64,000 nucleotides of DNA from Streptomyces flavidovirens DSM 40150 (GCF_000429085.1 NZ_AUBE01000006.1:186001-250000); one strand, 5' to 3'; counted from the first letter of the stretch, positions 37,129-48,076 are shown. Numbers and translations: made by a program. The notes: a model not told the origin generated them from the letters alone.

Positions 37129-38332
37129 ACGTCCCAACGTTAGCGGCTGCCGGTACGGCGCCCACCCTGGCCAGCAGGTCCGCGAGCCGGTCGGTGACCA
37201 CCTCGGGGTGCTCCAGCATGACCAGGTGACCGGCGTCCGGGACTATCACCAGCTCGGCGTCCGGCAGCAGCCGCGCGATGCCCTCGCTGTGCTCGCTGGG
37301 CGTCACCAGGTCCTTGTCGCCCGCGAGCACGAGGACCGGCACCTCGGCGAAGATCTCCAGTGCGTCCGCCTTGTCATGGTCGGTGAACGCCGGATAGAAC
37401 TCGGCAACGACATCGATCGGCGTCCCCTCGATCAGCCGCTCCGCGAACCGCGCCACAGCCGGGTCCACGTCCTTCGAACCGAACGAATAGCGCTTGATCA
37501 GCCCGGCGAAGAGATCAGCGGTCGCCCGCCGCCCGCGCTCGACGATCTCCGCCTGCGTTCCCAGCGCGCGCAGCAGACGCGGCAGGACACGGCGTACGGC
37601 GTTCACGCCCGCCACCGGAAGCCCGAAATTGACCTCGCCGAGCTTTCCCGACGACGTACCGACGAAAACAGCACCCACCACCCGCTCGCGGACGATCTCA
37701 GGGAACTGATCCGCCAGGGCCATCACGGTCATGCCGCCCATCGAGTGCCCCACCAGCACCAGCGGCCCCTGGGGCGCGGCGGCGTCGATGACGGCCTTCA
37801 GGTCCCGCCCCAGCTGCTCGATGTCGACCGCGACACCACGCCCCTGGGCCGCCCCGCGCTCCGAACGGCCGTGACTGCGCTGGTCCCAGTGCACAGTCCG
37901 GACAACACCCCGCAGGGCCGCCCGCTGAAAATGCCAGGAGTCCTGACTCAGACAGAAGCCGTGACTGAAAACGACAGTGACAGGGGCCGGGTTCTTGCGC
38001 CCGAAGAGCCGGCGCCGCCGCGGGCCGGACGACGCACCGTCCGCCTCCACCTCGTCCACTTCGTAGTAGATCCGGGTCCCGTCGTCCGCCAATGCCTGCC
38101 CCGGCATCCCGCGCAGCGCGCCGTACGGGCCCGAGGCGTCCAGCGCGAGCCGCGCCTTCCGCCGCATGCCGCGACCGACGGTCAGCCGCTCAAGGGCGAC
38201 ACCCGCGGCCGCGCCCGCCGCGACCACACCTATCGCGGCACCGGCCACACCCGCCCGGCGCCAGTTGCCGACGGCGGCGGTCGCGGCCTCCGCCGCCACC
38301 TCCGCCACGCCGGGCGCGCTGCTCTCGCTCAC
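37100..38332 (-). CDS. alpha/beta hydrolase with N-terminal membrane anchor
   Basis: A 410-residue serine hydrolase. A hydrophobic stretch near the N-terminus (AGVAGAAIGVVAAGAAAGVAL) may anchor it. The fold core includes VVFSHGFCLSQDSW, the nucleophile elbow GHSMGGM (Ser about 206) and the C-terminal His in VPDAGHLVML. The substrate is unknown. GTG 38332 has GGAGG nine nt upstream and follows alr by 13 nt. Placement between alr and tsaE is widespread in actinobacteria, where it is part of the same operon. Confidence 0.92.
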   Translation of the reverse strand: MSESSAPGVAEVAAEAATAAVGNWRRAGVAGAAIGVVAAGAAAGVALERLTVGRGMRRKARLALDASGPYGALRGMPGQALADDGTRIYYEVDEVEADGASSGPRRRRLFGRKNPAPVTVVFSHGFCLSQDSWHFQRAALRGVVRTVHWDQRSHGRSERGAAQGRGVAVDIEQLGRDLKAVIDAAAPQGPLVLVGHSMGGMTVMALADQFPEIVRERVVGAVFVGTSSGKLGEVNFGLPVAGVNAVRRVLPRLLRALGTQAEIVERGRRATADLFAGLIKRYSFGSKDVDPAVARFAERLIEGTPIDVVAEFYPAFTDHDKADALEIFAEVPVLVLAGDKDLVTPSEHSEGIARLLPDAELVIVPDAGHLVMLEHPEVVTDRLADLLARVGAVPAAANVGTYGSTAQPGG

Positions 38333-38345
38333 GGTGCCGCTCCTC

Positions 38346-39497
38346 CTAGCTGTCGGGGTCCTCATTCACATAGACGCGTGGTACCCGCGATCCGATGCGG
38401 GTGACAATTTCGTACGCGATGGTGCCCGCGGCCTGCGCCCAGTCCTCTGCCGTCGGCTCTCCCCGGTCGCCGGGCCCGAACAGCACGGCCTCGTCCCCCG
38501 GCTTCACCACGTCCGGCCCGAGATCCACCACGAACTGGTCCATGGCGACCCGCCCGGCGACCCGCCGCCACTTGCCCCCCACCAGCACGGGCCCGGTACC
38601 GGACGCGTGGCGCGGGATGCCGTCGGCGTACCCGACCGGGATGAGCCCGAGGTTCGTCTCCTCGCCCGTCACGTAGTGATGCCCGTAACTGACGCCGTGC
38701 CCCTCCGGCACCCGCTTGACCAGCGCCACAGAGGCAGCGAGCGTCATCACGGGCCGCAGCCCGAAGTCGGCGGGTGTGCCGAGCTCGGGGCTCGGCGAGA
38801 CGCCGTACATGGCGATGCCGGTCCGTACGAGATCGAAGTGCGTCGCGGGCAGGGTGAGCGTCGCGGGCGAGTTGGCGAGGTGCCGGACCTCTGGCTCGGC
38901 CCCAGCCTTCTCGGCGTACTCGACCAGGTCCCGGAAAACAGCCAGCTGAACAGCGATCGAGGGATGCCCGGGCTCGTCCGCACAGGCCAGGTGCGACCAG
39001 AGCCCGGTAACCCTGACGGCGTCCCGCGCCTCCAGGGCATGCCGGACCAACTCGGGCCAGTCAGCGGGCTGGCACCCGTTGCGCCCGAGCCCGGTGTCAG
39101 CCTTGAGCTGTACGCGCGCCACCCGCCCCGCCGCGCGCGCGGCCCCGACCACTTCCTCCAGCGCCCACATCCCGCTCACGGACACGTCGATGCCCGCCTC
39201 GACCGCCGCGCGCCACGGCCCGCCGGGGGTCCACAGCCAGCACATCAGCGGCCCGTCGAACCCGGCGGCGCGCAGAGCCAGCGCCTCTTCGGGGGTGGCT
39301 GTCCCGAGCCAGGTCGCCCCGGCGTCGAGGGCCGCGCGGGCACAGCGCACGGCGCCATGTCCGTACGCGTCCGACTTCACCACAGCCATCAACTGGGCCC
39401 CCGCCGCACGCGCACGCAAAGCCCGCACGTTGGCTCGCAGGGCCGCCAGGTCGATCTCGGCGCGGGCTCGCATGGGGGTATGGGTCATCGCGGTCAT
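38346..39497 (-). CDS. alr: alanine racemase
   Basis: A PLP enzyme that supplies D-alanine for peptidoglycan. The 383-residue product has the PLP Lys in MAVVKSDAYGHGA (about 38-50), the N-terminal EIDLAALRANV, the GMYG-type strand IAMYGVSPS and a C-terminal beta-domain (VAMDQFVVDLG). ATG 39497 is chosen because the longer upstream reading frame is not conserved in character. It is linked to a hydrolase, then tsaE. Confidence 0.95.
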   Translation of the reverse strand: MTAMTHTPMRARAEIDLAALRANVRALRARAAGAQLMAVVKSDAYGHGAVRCARAALDAGATWLGTATPEEALALRAAGFDGPLMCWLWTPGGPWRAAVEAGIDVSVSGMWALEEVVGAARAAGRVARVQLKADTGLGRNGCQPADWPELVRHALEARDAVRVTGLWSHLACADEPGHPSIAVQLAVFRDLVEYAEKAGAEPEVRHLANSPATLTLPATHFDLVRTGIAMYGVSPSPELGTPADFGLRPVMTLAASVALVKRVPEGHGVSYGHHYVTGEETNLGLIPVGYADGIPRHASGTGPVLVGGKWRRVAGRVAMDQFVVDLGPDVVKPGDEAVLFGPGDRGEPTAEDWAQAAGTIAYEIVTRIGSRVPRVYVNEDPDS

Positions 39498-39679
39498 CGC
39501 GCCAAGTGTCTCAGAGCCGTACGACAGCCCCGCTCTCCCACCACCGCGCTGCTCCCAGGGTCGATGGGTATCCACCAACCGGCGGGCCAGGAGCGAGACG
39601 GCGCGAGGGGGCGGGACGCGCAGGGGGCGCTGTTCGGGACGTAAAGCGTGATTTGTGGGCAGGACGCGGGCTTCGCACC

Positions 39680-41221
39680 TCAACACCGCACCGCGCCTAA
39701 ATCATGCAGTCCCGAACGGCGCCCCCGGAGCGGCCCGCCCCGCCCCACAACCCCCCGCCAGGCCCCCGGCACCGCGTCCGCAACGTCGTGCGCCCCCACA
39801 GGCGCCGCGCCCACCCCCGCACCGCCCGCCGCCAACCGACCCGCCAGCCCATGCAGATACGCCGCCACCGACCCCGCGTCCACCGCCCCCAGCCCCGCCG
39901 CGAGCAACGCCCCCGCAAGCCCCGACAGCACGTCCCCACTGCCCGCTGTGGCCAGCCACGGGGTCCCCGTCGGATTCACCCGCACAGGCCGCCGCACAAA
40001 CCCCGCACCCGCGCCCCCCGCCGGCGCCACCAGCGTCGTAGACCCCTTCAGCAGCACAGTCGCCCCGTACAGCGCGGCCAGCTCCCGCACCGCGACCAGC
40101 CGCCCCGCCTCCACTTCCTCCCGCGACACCCCGAGCAGCGCGGCCGCCTCCCCGGCGTGCGGCGTAAGCAGCGTCGGCGCGTCCCGCCCCCGCACCATCT
40201 CGGGCTCCAGCGGCCGCAACCCGTCCGCGTCCACCAGCACCGGCACATCACTCGCCAGCACATCCCCCAACGCCCGGCCCGCGTCCTCCCCCAGCCCCGG
40301 CCCGACCACCCACGCCTGAACCCGCCCCGCCTTCGACGGCGGCCCCGCGTGCACCAGCGCCTCGGGGTAGCGCGCGATGACCGCGTCCGCCCCGTGCCCG
40401 ACGTACCGCACAGCCCCGGCACCGCCCCGCAGCGCCCCCGCGACGGCGAGCACCGCCGCCCCCGGATACCGCTCCGACCCGGCCACGACGCCCACCACCC
40501 CGCGCCGGTACTTGTCGCTCTCCGCCCCGGGGACCGGCAGCAGCGCGGCCACATCCGCGTGCTGCAGCGCCTCGACATCGGCCTCCGCCGCCCCGAGGTC
40601 GAGCCCCAGCTCAACCAGCCGCACGGCCCCCACGTACTCCCGTGCGGGGTCAATCAGCAGTCCGGGCTTGTACGTACCGAACGTCACCGTCGCGTCAGCG
40701 CGCACGCACTCCCCGCGCACCTCCCCACTGTCGGCCTCGACGCCGCTGGGCAGATCCACGGCGACGACAATCGCCCCGGAGTCCCGCGCGGCCTGCGCGG
40801 CCCGCGCCAACGGCACAGCAGCCTCCCGCAGACCACCCCGCCCGCCGATCCCAGTGATCCCATCGATCACCAGATCCGCACCGGCCACACCCACACCCGC
40901 CCCACCACCACCAGCGACCACCCCCCCGGCCCGCCCCAACGCCGCCAGCCCACCCCCATGCGCCCGCTCCGCGTCGAGCAGCACGGCGGTCACCCCCGCC
41001 CCCCGCCGGGCCAGCCGCGCCCCCGCGTACAGCGCGTCGCCCCCGTTGTCCCCGCTCCCCACCAGCAGCACGACCCGCGCCCCGTACACCCGCCCCAGCA
41101 GCCCCGCACACACCGCGGCGAGCCCGGCCGCGGCCCGCTGCATGAGCGCGCCCTCAGGGAGCCGGGCCATCAGCTCCCGCTCGGCGGTCCGCACGGTCTC
41201 CACGCCATAAGCAGCACGCAT
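39680..41221 (-). CDS. nnr: bifunctional NAD(P)H-hydrate epimerase / ADP-dependent dehydratase
   Basis: A 513-residue repair enzyme that converts damaged NAD(P)HX back to NAD(P)H. The epimerase domain (about 1-215) contains GSGDNGGDALYAGARL, and the ribokinase-like dehydratase domain (about 225-495) contains VVAGSERYPGAA, GPGLGED, LTPHAGEAA and GSGDVLSGLAGALLA. Codon use and base composition are extremely GC-rich at the C-terminal part. It is 13 nt upstream of alr's direction after acpS and glmS, in a linear housekeeping run. Confidence 0.94.
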   Translation of the reverse strand: MRAAYGVETVRTAERELMARLPEGALMQRAAAGLAAVCAGLLGRVYGARVVLLVGSGDNGGDALYAGARLARRGAGVTAVLLDAERAHGGGLAALGRAGGVVAGGGGAGVGVAGADLVIDGITGIGGRGGLREAAVPLARAAQAARDSGAIVVAVDLPSGVEADSGEVRGECVRADATVTFGTYKPGLLIDPAREYVGAVRLVELGLDLGAAEADVEALQHADVAALLPVPGAESDKYRRGVVGVVAGSERYPGAAVLAVAGALRGGAGAVRYVGHGADAVIARYPEALVHAGPPSKAGRVQAWVVGPGLGEDAGRALGDVLASDVPVLVDADGLRPLEPEMVRGRDAPTLLTPHAGEAAALLGVSREEVEAGRLVAVRELAALYGATVLLKGSTTLVAPAGGAGAGFVRRPVRVNPTGTPWLATAGSGDVLSGLAGALLAAGLGAVDAGSVAAYLHGLAGRLAAGGAGVGAAPVGAHDVADAVPGAWRGVVGRGGPLRGRRSGLHDLGAVRC

Positions 41222-41233
41222 CAGAAAAACCCC

Positions 41234-41602
41234 TCACCCTTCGGCAATGACAACCGCGGAAGCGATCCCCGCGTCGTGACTGAGCGAGACATGCCAGGAC
41301 CGCACCCCGAGCGCCTCCGCCCGCGCCAGCACCGTCCCGCTCACCCGCAGCCTCGGCTGCCCGCTGTCCTCGACGTACACCTCCGCGTCCGTCCAGTGCA
41401 GTCCCGCAGGCGCGCCCAGCGCCTTCGCGAGGGCCTCCTTCGCCGCGAACCGCGCGGCGAGCGAGGCGATGCCACGCCGGTCACCGCTGGGCAGGTTCAA
41501 CTCACTACTCAGGAAAAGCCGTTCGGCCATCTGCGGCGTACGCTCCATCGACACCCGGAAGCGCTCGATCTCGGCGACGTCGATTCCCACACCAATGATC
41601 AC
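41234..41602 (-). CDS. acpS: holo-[acyl-carrier-protein] synthase
   Basis: The 122-residue AcpS transfers 4'-phosphopantetheine from CoA to the Ser of acyl carrier protein. Hallmarks are [12 protein letters not shown] with the Mg-binding Asp (about 8) and [12 protein letters not shown] with Glu (about 56). Placement between glmS and nnr is typical of actinobacteria; gaps are 4 and 12 nt, so the run is one operon. Confidence 0.96.
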   Translation of the reverse strand: MIIGVGIDVAEIERFRVSMERTPQMAERLFLSSELNLPSGDRRGIASLAARFAAKEALAKALGAPAGLHWTDAEVYVEDSGQPRLRVSGTVLARAEALGVRSWHVSLSHDAGIASAVVIAEG

Positions 41603-41606
41603 GCGC

Positions 41607-43493
41607 TCACTCCACCGTCACGGACTTGGCCAGATTCCGGGGCTGATCGACCTCATTGCCCCGAGCCGTGGCGAGCTCACAGGCGAAGACCTGCAAAGGC
41701 ACGGTGGAGACCAGCGGCTGCAAAAGCGTCGGCGTAGCCGGAATCCGGATCAGATGATCGGCGTACGGAACAACCGCCTCGTCACCTTCCTCAGCGATCA
41801 CAATCGTCCGGGCCCCCCGCGCCCGGATCTCCTGCATGTTCGACACGATCTTGTCGTGCAGAACGGACCGCCCCCGAGGCGAAGGAACCACAACAACCAC
41901 CGGCAGATCGTCCTCAATCAGAGCAATGGGCCCATGCTTCAGCTCACCCGCGGCGAACCCCTCCGCATGCATATAGGCGAGTTCCTTCAGCTTGAGCGCG
42001 CCCTCCAGGGCGACCGGATATCCCACATGCCGCCCCAGGAAAAGCACCGTGTTCTTCCGCGCCAGCGACCGGGCCAGCTCCCGCACCGGCTCCATGGTCT
42101 CCAGGACCCGCTCCACCTCGCCCGAGATGGCGGACAGCTCGCGCACCACGCCCCGCACCTCGTCCCCCCACTTGGACCCGCGCACCTGCGCCAGATAGAG
42201 CGCGACCAGATAACAGGCGACCAACTGCGTCAGGAACGCCTTGGTGGAGGCAACGGCGACTTCCGGCCCGGCATGCGTATAAAGCACCGCGTCCGACTCA
42301 CGGGAAATGGTCGAGCCGTTCGTATTGCAGATGGCCAGAACCTTCGCGCCCTGTTCCCGCGCGTGCCGCAGCGCCATCAGGGTGTCCATGGTCTCGCCGG
42401 ACTGCGAAATCGCGATCACCAGCGTCCGCGAGTCAAGAATGGGATCGCGGTACCGGAATTCACTCGCCAGCTCGGTCTCGCAGGGGATGCGCGTCCAGTG
42501 CTCAATGGCCAGCTTCGCGATCATCCCCGCGTGAAAGGCGGTCCCACAGGCGACCACCACGACCTTGTCGACTTCCCGCAGTACGGAATCGGGAATCCGC
42601 ACCTCGTCCAGGGTCAGCGACCCGCCCGAGTCGATCCGCCCCAGCAGCGTGTCGGCGACGGCCTTCGGCTGTTCGGCGATCTCCTTGAGCATGAAGTAGT
42701 CGTAGCCGCCCTTTTCGGCGGCGGAGGCGTCCCAGTCGATGCGGTACGACCGCACTTCCGCGGGCGCGCCGTGGAAATCAGTGACCGTGACCGACACCCC
42801 GGCAGCGCCACCCACACCCCCGGACCCACCCTCGTCCCGCCGCAGTTCGACGACCTGGTCCTGCCCCAGCTCGATCGCGGAGCGCGTGTGCGCGATGAAC
42901 GCGGCGACATCGGAGGCGAGGAAGGCCTCCCCCCCCCCCACCCCCACCACCAGCGGCGAGTTCCGCCGCGCGCCCACCACCACATCGGGCTCGTCCGCGT
43001 GAACCGCGACCAGCGTGAACGCCCCTTCGAGCCGCCGGCACACCAGCCGCATCGACTCCGCCAGGTCCCCGCACGAGGAGAAGGACTCGGCCAGCAGATG
43101 CGCCACGACCTCGGTGTCGGTCTCCGACACCAGCTCGTGCCCGCGCTCGGCGAGCTCGTCCCGCAACACGGCGAAGTTCTCAATGATCCCGTTGTGTACG
43201 ACGGCGACCCGGCCCGCGTTGTCCAGATGCGGATGCGCGTTGGCATCGGTCGGCCCCCCGTGCGTGGCCCACCGGGTGTGTCCGATCCCCGTGGCCCCGG
43301 CCGGCAGCGGCCGCCCCACGAGCTCCTTCTCCAGGTTGACGAGCTTGCCCGCCTTCTTCCCGGCGGCCAGCCCACCATCGGCGAGGACGGCCACGCCTGA
43401 CGAGTCGTAACCCCGGTATTCGAGCCGCTTCAGTCCCGCGACGACAACATCAAGCGCCGACTGCCCGCCGACGTACCCCACGATTCCGCACAT
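41607..43493 (-). CDS. glmS: glutamine-fructose-6-phosphate aminotransferase (isomerizing)
   Basis: GlmS makes glucosamine-6-phosphate from fructose-6-phosphate and glutamine, the entry step to UDP-GlcNAc. The 628-residue protein begins with the Ntn nucleophile Cys2 ([10 protein letters not shown]), then the glutaminase domain and two SIS domains (SQSGETMDT near 380). It ends with KSVTVE. The segment encoding [10 protein letters not shown] is a run of eleven G on this strand (42929-42939). It is 4 nt upstream of acpS. No glmS riboswitch is visible, and none is expected in actinobacteria. Confidence 0.97.
   Translation of the reverse strand: MCGIVGYVGGQSALDVVVAGLKRLEYRGYDSSGVAVLADGGLAAGKKAGKLVNLEKELVGRPLPAGATGIGHTRWATHGGPTDANAHPHLDNAGRVAVVHNGIIENFAVLRDELAERGHELVSETDTEVVAHLLAESFSSCGDLAESMRLVCRRLEGAFTLVAVHADEPDVVVGARRNSPLVVGVGGGEAFLASDVAAFIAHTRSAIELGQDQVVELRRDEGGSGGVGGAAGVSVTVTDFHGAPAEVRSYRIDWDASAAEKGGYDYFMLKEIAEQPKAVADTLLGRIDSGGSLTLDEVRIPDSVLREVDKVVVVACGTAFHAGMIAKLAIEHWTRIPCETELASEFRYRDPILDSRTLVIAISQSGETMDTLMALRHAREQGAKVLAICNTNGSTISRESDAVLYTHAGPEVAVASTKAFLTQLVACYLVALYLAQVRGSKWGDEVRGVVRELSAISGEVERVLETMEPVRELARSLARKNTVLFLGRHVGYPVALEGALKLKELAYMHAEGFAAGELKHGPIALIEDDLPVVVVVPSPRGRSVLHDKIVSNMQEIRARGARTIVIAEEGDEAVVPYADHLIRIPATPTLLQPLVSTVPLQVFACELATARGNEVDQPRNLAKSVTVE
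42929..42939. repeat. 11-base homopolymer run inside glmS
   Basis: Eleven consecutive C on the plus strand (G on the coding strand) in glmS, encoding part of VGVGGGEAF, close to a second five-base run. Homopolymers of this length are prone to slippage or sequencing error. Confidence 0.9.
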
Positions 43494-43571
43494 GTCCGCA
43501 CCCTACGGCCGACGCCCCCACGTGACCGAGCACACCACCCACTGCGGCCCCGCACACCCGACAATGTTCAT

Positions 43572-44573
43572 GTGATCACTTCGCCGCCAGGAAGCACCCA
43601 GCGAGGCGCCCAGCGCCGGGCAGACGCTTCGCCGTACCTGGACCTGACCCGGGCGGAGTGGAGCGCCCTGCGCGACAAGACGCCGCTTCCTCTCACGGCG
43701 GAGGAGCTCGAAAAGCTCCGCGGCCTGGGCGACGTCATCGACCTCGACGAGGTACGGGACGTCTACCTCCCCCTGTCCCGCCTGCTCAACCTCTACGTAC
43801 AGGCGACCTCGGGCCTGCGCGGCGCCCTGAACACCTTCCTCGGCGACGCGCCCAACGGCCACGGCGCCCAGCGCGGCACCCCGTTCGTCATAGGAGTGGC
43901 GGGCAGCGTGGCCGTGGGCAAATCAACGGTCGCCCGGCTGCTCCAGGCCCTGCTGGCCCGCTGGCCGGAGCACCCCCACGTCGAGCTGCTCACCACCGAC
44001 GGCTTCCTCTACCCCATGGAGGAGCTGGAGCGCCGCGGCCTCCTGGCGCGCAAGGGCTTCCCCGAGTCGTACGACCGGCGCGCCCTGACCCGCTTCGTCG
44101 CCGACATCAAGGCCGGCAAGGACGAGGTCACCGCGCCCGTCTACTCGCACCTGATCTACGACATCGTGCCGGGCGAGCGCCTCACGGTCCGCCGCCCGGA
44201 CATCCTGATCGTCGAGGGCCTGAACGTCCTGCAGCCCGCGCTCCCCGGCAAGGACGGCCGCACGCGGGTCGGTCTCGCCGACTACTTCGACTTCAGTGTG
44301 TACGTCGACGCGCGCGCCGAGGACATCGAGGCCTGGTACCTGGGCCGCTTCCGCAAGCTGCGCGAGACGGCGTTCCAGGACCCGTCCTCCTACTTCAGGA
44401 AGTACACCCAGGTCTCCGAGGAAGAATCCCTGGACTACGCCCGTACGATGTGGCGGACCATCAACAAACCCAATCTGCTGGAGAATGTGGCGCCCACGCG
44501 CGGCCGTGCCACGCTGGTTGTCCGCAAGGGCCCCGACCACAAGGTCAAGCGCCTCTCACTCCGCAAACTCTGA
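43572..44573 (+). CDS. coaA: type I pantothenate kinase
   Basis: CoaA phosphorylates pantothenate, the first step of CoA synthesis, and in many bacteria is feedback-regulated by CoA. The 333-residue product has [16 protein letters not shown] near the N-terminus, the P-loop [12 protein letters not shown] (about 102-113) and TTDGFLYP with the catalytic Asp. GTG 43572 is 78 nt from the divergent glmS. It is followed closely by the DUF389 gene. Confidence 0.95.
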   Translation: MITSPPGSTQRGAQRRADASPYLDLTRAEWSALRDKTPLPLTAEELEKLRGLGDVIDLDEVRDVYLPLSRLLNLYVQATSGLRGALNTFLGDAPNGHGAQRGTPFVIGVAGSVAVGKSTVARLLQALLARWPEHPHVELLTTDGFLYPMEELERRGLLARKGFPESYDRRALTRFVADIKAGKDEVTAPVYSHLIYDIVPGERLTVRRPDILIVEGLNVLQPALPGKDGRTRVGLADYFDFSVYVDARAEDIEAWYLGRFRKLRETAFQDPSSYFRKYTQVSEEESLDYARTMWRTINKPNLLENVAPTRGRATLVVRKGPDHKVKRLSLRKL

Positions 44574-44585
44574 GGGACTGACACC

Positions 44586-45530
44586 GTGCTTCACCTTCGC
44601 CTGATCGTGCCCGCCGACCGTACCGACGAGGTGGTCAGCACGGTGGAGAAGACGGTCGGCACCGCACACCTCGCCGTCGTCGCCGGGGCGGCCCGCGATC
44701 CGGCGGGCGATCTGATCATGTGCGACGTGGCGCGCGAGGCGGGCGACGACCTCATCAACACGCTCCGCGCCCTCGGCATCGACGAATGCGGTTCGATCGC
44801 GGTCGAGAACATCGATCTCTCCCTCTCCACGCGCGCCGACCAGGCGGAGAAGGACGCGCCGGGCGAGGCCGCGGACGCGGTGCTGTGGGAGCAGTTGTCG
44901 GACGCGACCCACGAGGAGTCGACCCTCTCCGTCACCTACATCGCGTTCCTGTCGCTGGCGACGATGATCGCGGCCTGCGGTGTGGTGCTCGACAACGCGA
45001 TCCTGATCGTGGGCGCGATGGCGGTGGGCCCGGAGTTCGGCCCGCTGGCGGGCTTCTGCACGGCGCTGGTGCAGCGCGCCCCGAAGCTGGCGTGGCGCTC
45101 GTTCACCGCGCTGATCGTGGGCTTCGCCGCGGCGATGGCGGTGACGGTCGTGTTCAGCCTCTTCATGAACGCGACGGGCCTGTTCACCGAGGAGCAACTG
45201 GCAGCGGACCGCCCCAATACGGGCTTCATCTACGCGCCGGACTGGTTCTCGTTCGTTGTGGCGGTACTGGCGGGCGCGGCCGGCATGCTGTCGCTCACCT
45301 CGGCCAAGTCCGGCGCCCTGGTGGGCGTAGCGATCTCGGTGACGACAGTGCCGGCCGCGGCCAACGCCGCCGTGGCGCTCATCTACGGGGACGCCGCCCA
45401 GACCTGGCGCTCCTCCGAGCAGCTCCTGCTCAACCTGCTGGGCATCGTCGTCGCCGGTACGCTCACGCTGCTCGCCCAGAAGTACCTGTGGGCGAAGCAG
45501 CGCGAACGTACCGCGCGAAACAACGCCTAA
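44586..45530 (+). CDS. DUF389-family integral membrane protein
   Basis: A 314-residue protein with an N-terminal soluble domain of about 110 residues ([15 protein letters not shown]), then membrane segments beginning [16 protein letters not shown]. The signature [18 protein letters not shown] is typical of the TIGR00341/DUF389 family, whose function is not established. GTG 44586 with GAGGG upstream follows coaA by 12 nt. It is convergent with glmM, overlapping its stop by 4 nt. Confidence 0.88.
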   Translation: MLHLRLIVPADRTDEVVSTVEKTVGTAHLAVVAGAARDPAGDLIMCDVAREAGDDLINTLRALGIDECGSIAVENIDLSLSTRADQAEKDAPGEAADAVLWEQLSDATHEESTLSVTYIAFLSLATMIAACGVVLDNAILIVGAMAVGPEFGPLAGFCTALVQRAPKLAWRSFTALIVGFAAAMAVTVVFSLFMNATGLFTEEQLAADRPNTGFIYAPDWFSFVVAVLAGAAGMLSLTSAKSGALVGVAISVTTVPAAANAAVALIYGDAAQTWRSSEQLLLNLLGIVVAGTLTLLAQKYLWAKQRERTARNNA

Positions 45531-46885
45531 CCCAGCGCGGACTTCACCACATCGGCGAGCCGCCCCGCGACCGCCTTCGCCTGCTCGATGTCGGCCGCCT
45601 CGACCATGACCCGCACCAGCGGCTCGGTGCCCGAGGAGCGCAGCAGCACCCGTCCCGTGGCGCCCAGCTCTCGCTCGGCGTCGGCGACGGCGGCCGCCAG
45701 CTCGGCGGAGGTGGTGACGCGCGACTTGTCGACGTCGGGCACGTTGATGAGGATCTGCGGCAGTCGGCTCATGACCCCGGCGAGGTCCGCGAGCGTACGC
45801 CCGGTGGCGGCCACCCGCGCTGCCAGCATCAGCCCGGTCAGGGTGCCGTCGCCGGTGGTCGCGTGGTCCAGCACGATCACATGCCCGGACTGCTCACCGC
45901 CGAGCGCGTACCCCTCGGCCTTCATGGCCTCCAGCACGTACCGGTCCCCCACCCCGGTCTGGACGAGCTCGATGCCCTCGCGCTCCATGGCCAGCTTGAA
46001 GCCGAGGTTCGACATGACGGTGCCGACGACGGTGTTCCTCCGCAGCTGACCGGCCTCGCGCATGGCGAGGGCGAGCACGGCGAGGATCTGGTCCCCGTCG
46101 ACCTCACGCCCCTCGGCATCGACAGCGAGGCACCGGTCGGCATCCCCGTCATGGGCGATCCCGAGATCGGCACCGTGCTCGACCACAGCGGCCTGGAGCA
46201 GCTCCAGGTGCGTGGACCCGCACCCGTCGTTGATGTTCAGCCCGTCGGGATCGGCACCGATGGTGATGATCTCGGCGCCGGCCCGGGCGAAGGCCTCGGG
46301 AGAGACGCGGGAAGCGGCCCCGTGCGCCTCGTCCAGCACGACCTTGACCCCGTCGAGCCGGTTCGGCAGCACGCCGATCAAGTGCGCGATGTACTGGTCG
46401 AAGCCCGCGTCGTAGTCGGACACCCGTCCGACACCCGCGCCCGTCGGCCGCGCCCACGGCTCACCGGACCGGTGCTGCTCGTACACGGCCTCGATCCGGT
46501 GCTCCAGCTCGTCGGCGAGCTTGTGACCGCCGCGCGCGAAGAACTTGACACCGTTGTCCGGCATCGCGTTGTGGCTCGCGGAGAGCATGACGCCGAGGTC
46601 TGCACCGAGCGCGCCCGTCAGGTACGCCACCGCGGGGGTGGGCAGTACGCCCACCCTCAGAACATTCACGCCCGCGCTCGCCAGGCCCGCCACCACGGCG
46701 GCCTCCAGAAACTCCCCCGACGCACGCGGATCGCGTCCGACCACGGCGGTCGGCCGATGCCCCTCAAAGGTGCCCGCCTCGGCGAGCACGTGCGCCGCCG
46801 CGACCGACAGTCCGAGCGCGAGCTCGGCCGTCAGATCCGCGTTGGCGACACCGCGCACACCGTCAGTGCCGAAGAGTCGTCCCAC
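45527..46885 (-). CDS. glmM: phosphoglucosamine mutase
   Basis: GlmM converts glucosamine-6-phosphate to glucosamine-1-phosphate, the step after glmS. The 452-residue product has [10 protein letters not shown] at the N-terminus, the phospho-Ser loop [11 protein letters not shown] (about 101-111), the metal loop DGDADRCL (about 247-254) and [14 protein letters not shown] near the C-terminus. GTG 46885 has GGAGG 6 nt upstream. A terminator separates it from the ribosomal genes rpsI and rplM. Confidence 0.97.
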   Translation of the reverse strand: MGRLFGTDGVRGVANADLTAELALGLSVAAAHVLAEAGTFEGHRPTAVVGRDPRASGEFLEAAVVAGLASAGVNVLRVGVLPTPAVAYLTGALGADLGVMLSASHNAMPDNGVKFFARGGHKLADELEHRIEAVYEQHRSGEPWARPTGAGVGRVSDYDAGFDQYIAHLIGVLPNRLDGVKVVLDEAHGAASRVSPEAFARAGAEIITIGADPDGLNINDGCGSTHLELLQAAVVEHGADLGIAHDGDADRCLAVDAEGREVDGDQILAVLALAMREAGQLRRNTVVGTVMSNLGFKLAMEREGIELVQTGVGDRYVLEAMKAEGYALGGEQSGHVIVLDHATTGDGTLTGLMLAARVAATGRTLADLAGVMSRLPQILINVPDVDKSRVTTSAELAAAVADAERELGATGRVLLRSSGTEPLVRVMVEAADIEQAKAVAGRLADVVKSALG

Positions 46886-46941
46886 TGGTGTCCTCCGAAA
46901 ATGCTCCGAAAATGCAAGGTGGCTACAAAGCCATAAACGAA

Positions 46942-46975
46942 CGCCCCGACAGGCACACAATGTGCCGCCGGGGCG
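46942..46975 (-). terminator. terminator after rpsI
   Basis: CGCCCCG/CGGGGCG outer stem with inner GGCACA/TGTGCC hairpin, 28 nt beyond the rpsI stop and upstream of glmM. Confidence 0.8.
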
Positions 46976-47002
46976 AACGTCTGATGCAGGCGAGCAGGCG
47001 GG

Positions 47003-47530
47003 TTAGCGCTTGCTGTACTGCGGCGCCTTACGGGCCTTCTTGAGACCGGCCTTCTTGCGCTCGACCGCACGGTCGTCGCGGGAGAGGAAGCCGGCCTTCT
47101 TCAGCGTGGCGCGGTTGTTGTCCACGTCCGCCTCGTTCAGCGCACGGGCGACACCGAGACGGAGCGCACCGGCCTGACCGGAGACACCGCCACCCGCGAT
47201 GCGGGCGATGACGTCGTAGCGGCCGTCGAGCTCGAGCACCTTGAAGGGCTCGTTGACTTCCTGCTGGTGGACCTTGTTCGGGAAGTAGTCCTCGAGCGTA
47301 CGCCCGTTGATCTTCCACTTGCCGGTGCCCGGAACGATCCGGACGCGGGCGATGGCGTTCTTGCGACGGCCAAGGCCGGCCGCCGGCTGCGGGTCACCGA
47401 AACGGCCCGCGAGGGACTCGCTGGTGTACTCGCCCTCGACGGGAACCTCGGACTCGAAGGTGGTCACCTCGGCGAAGGTCTCTTCGGCCTCGGAACCCTC
47501 GACGGGCGTCTCAACAGTGGTCTCGGCCAC
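47003..47530 (-). CDS. rpsI: 30S ribosomal protein S9
   Basis: A 175-residue S9. The actinobacterial acidic N-terminal extension (about 45 residues rich in Glu/Thr/Val) precedes the conserved core ([15 protein letters not shown]), and the C-terminus ends with the tRNA-contacting APQYSKR. GTG 47530 has GAGGAG upstream. It follows rplM by 44 nt in a two-gene operon. Confidence 0.97.
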   Translation of the reverse strand: MAETTVETPVEGSEAEETFAEVTTFESEVPVEGEYTSESLAGRFGDPQPAAGLGRRKNAIARVRIVPGTGKWKINGRTLEDYFPNKVHQQEVNEPFKVLELDGRYDVIARIAGGGVSGQAGALRLGVARALNEADVDNNRATLKKAGFLSRDDRAVERKKAGLKKARKAPQYSKR

Positions 47531-47574
47531 GATTCTCCTCAGATTTCTTTCGTTCTTAGGGGGTGTGGCCGGAA

Positions 47575-48018
47575 CTACTGCGCGACCTGGGTGATCTCGA
47601 ACGGCACCGGCTGCTGGGCAGCGTGCGGGTGCTCGGGACCTGCGTAGACCTTCAGCTTCGAAAGCATCTGACGACCCAGGGTGTTCTTGGGGATCATGCC
47701 CTTGATGGCCTTCTCGACGGCCTTCTCGGGGCTCTTCGCCAGCAGCTCGTCGTAGCGCACCGAACGGAGACCGCCCGGGAAACCGGAGTGGCGGTACGCC
47801 ATCTTCTGGGTCTTCTTGTTGCCGGAGAGGTGAACCTTCTCGGCGTTGACAATGATGACGAAGTCGCCCATGTCCATGTGCGGGGCGTAAATCGCCTTGT
47901 GCTTGCCCCGCAGGAGGTTGGCGGCAGTCGTCGCCAGACGGCCCAGGACGATGTCCTGCGCGTCGATGATGTGCCACTGGCGCGTGACATCGCCGGGCTT
48001 GGGGCTGTACGTACGCAC
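47575..48018 (-). CDS. rplM: 50S ribosomal protein L13
   Basis: The 147-residue L13, an early-assembly protein of the large subunit. Typical motifs are [19 protein letters not shown] and [16 protein letters not shown], and the end is [16 protein letters not shown] 48018 has GAAGG upstream. It heads the rplM-rpsI operon and has an unusually long, structured leader. Confidence 0.98.
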   Translation of the reverse strand: MRTYSPKPGDVTRQWHIIDAQDIVLGRLATTAANLLRGKHKAIYAPHMDMGDFVIIVNAEKVHLSGNKKTQKMAYRHSGFPGGLRSVRYDELLAKSPEKAVEKAIKGMIPKNTLGRQMLSKLKVYAGPEHPHAAQQPVPFEITQVAQ

Positions 48019-48052
48019 GGTCGTAGCCTTCGCTTCTTCAGAGTGGGGTCTC

Positions 48053-48076
48053 CCCCAGCTCGTCAAGAGCTAGGGG
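48053..48076 (-). promoter_or_regulatory. leader hairpin upstream of rplM
   Basis: CCCC-AGCTC/GAGCT-GGGG forms a stem with one bulged A and a 5-nt loop, 35 nt before the rplM start. The predicted transcript leader (about 48019-48223) is roughly 205 nt, long for a ribosomal operon. It is a candidate site for autogenous control by L13, as known in other bacteria. Confidence 0.55.
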
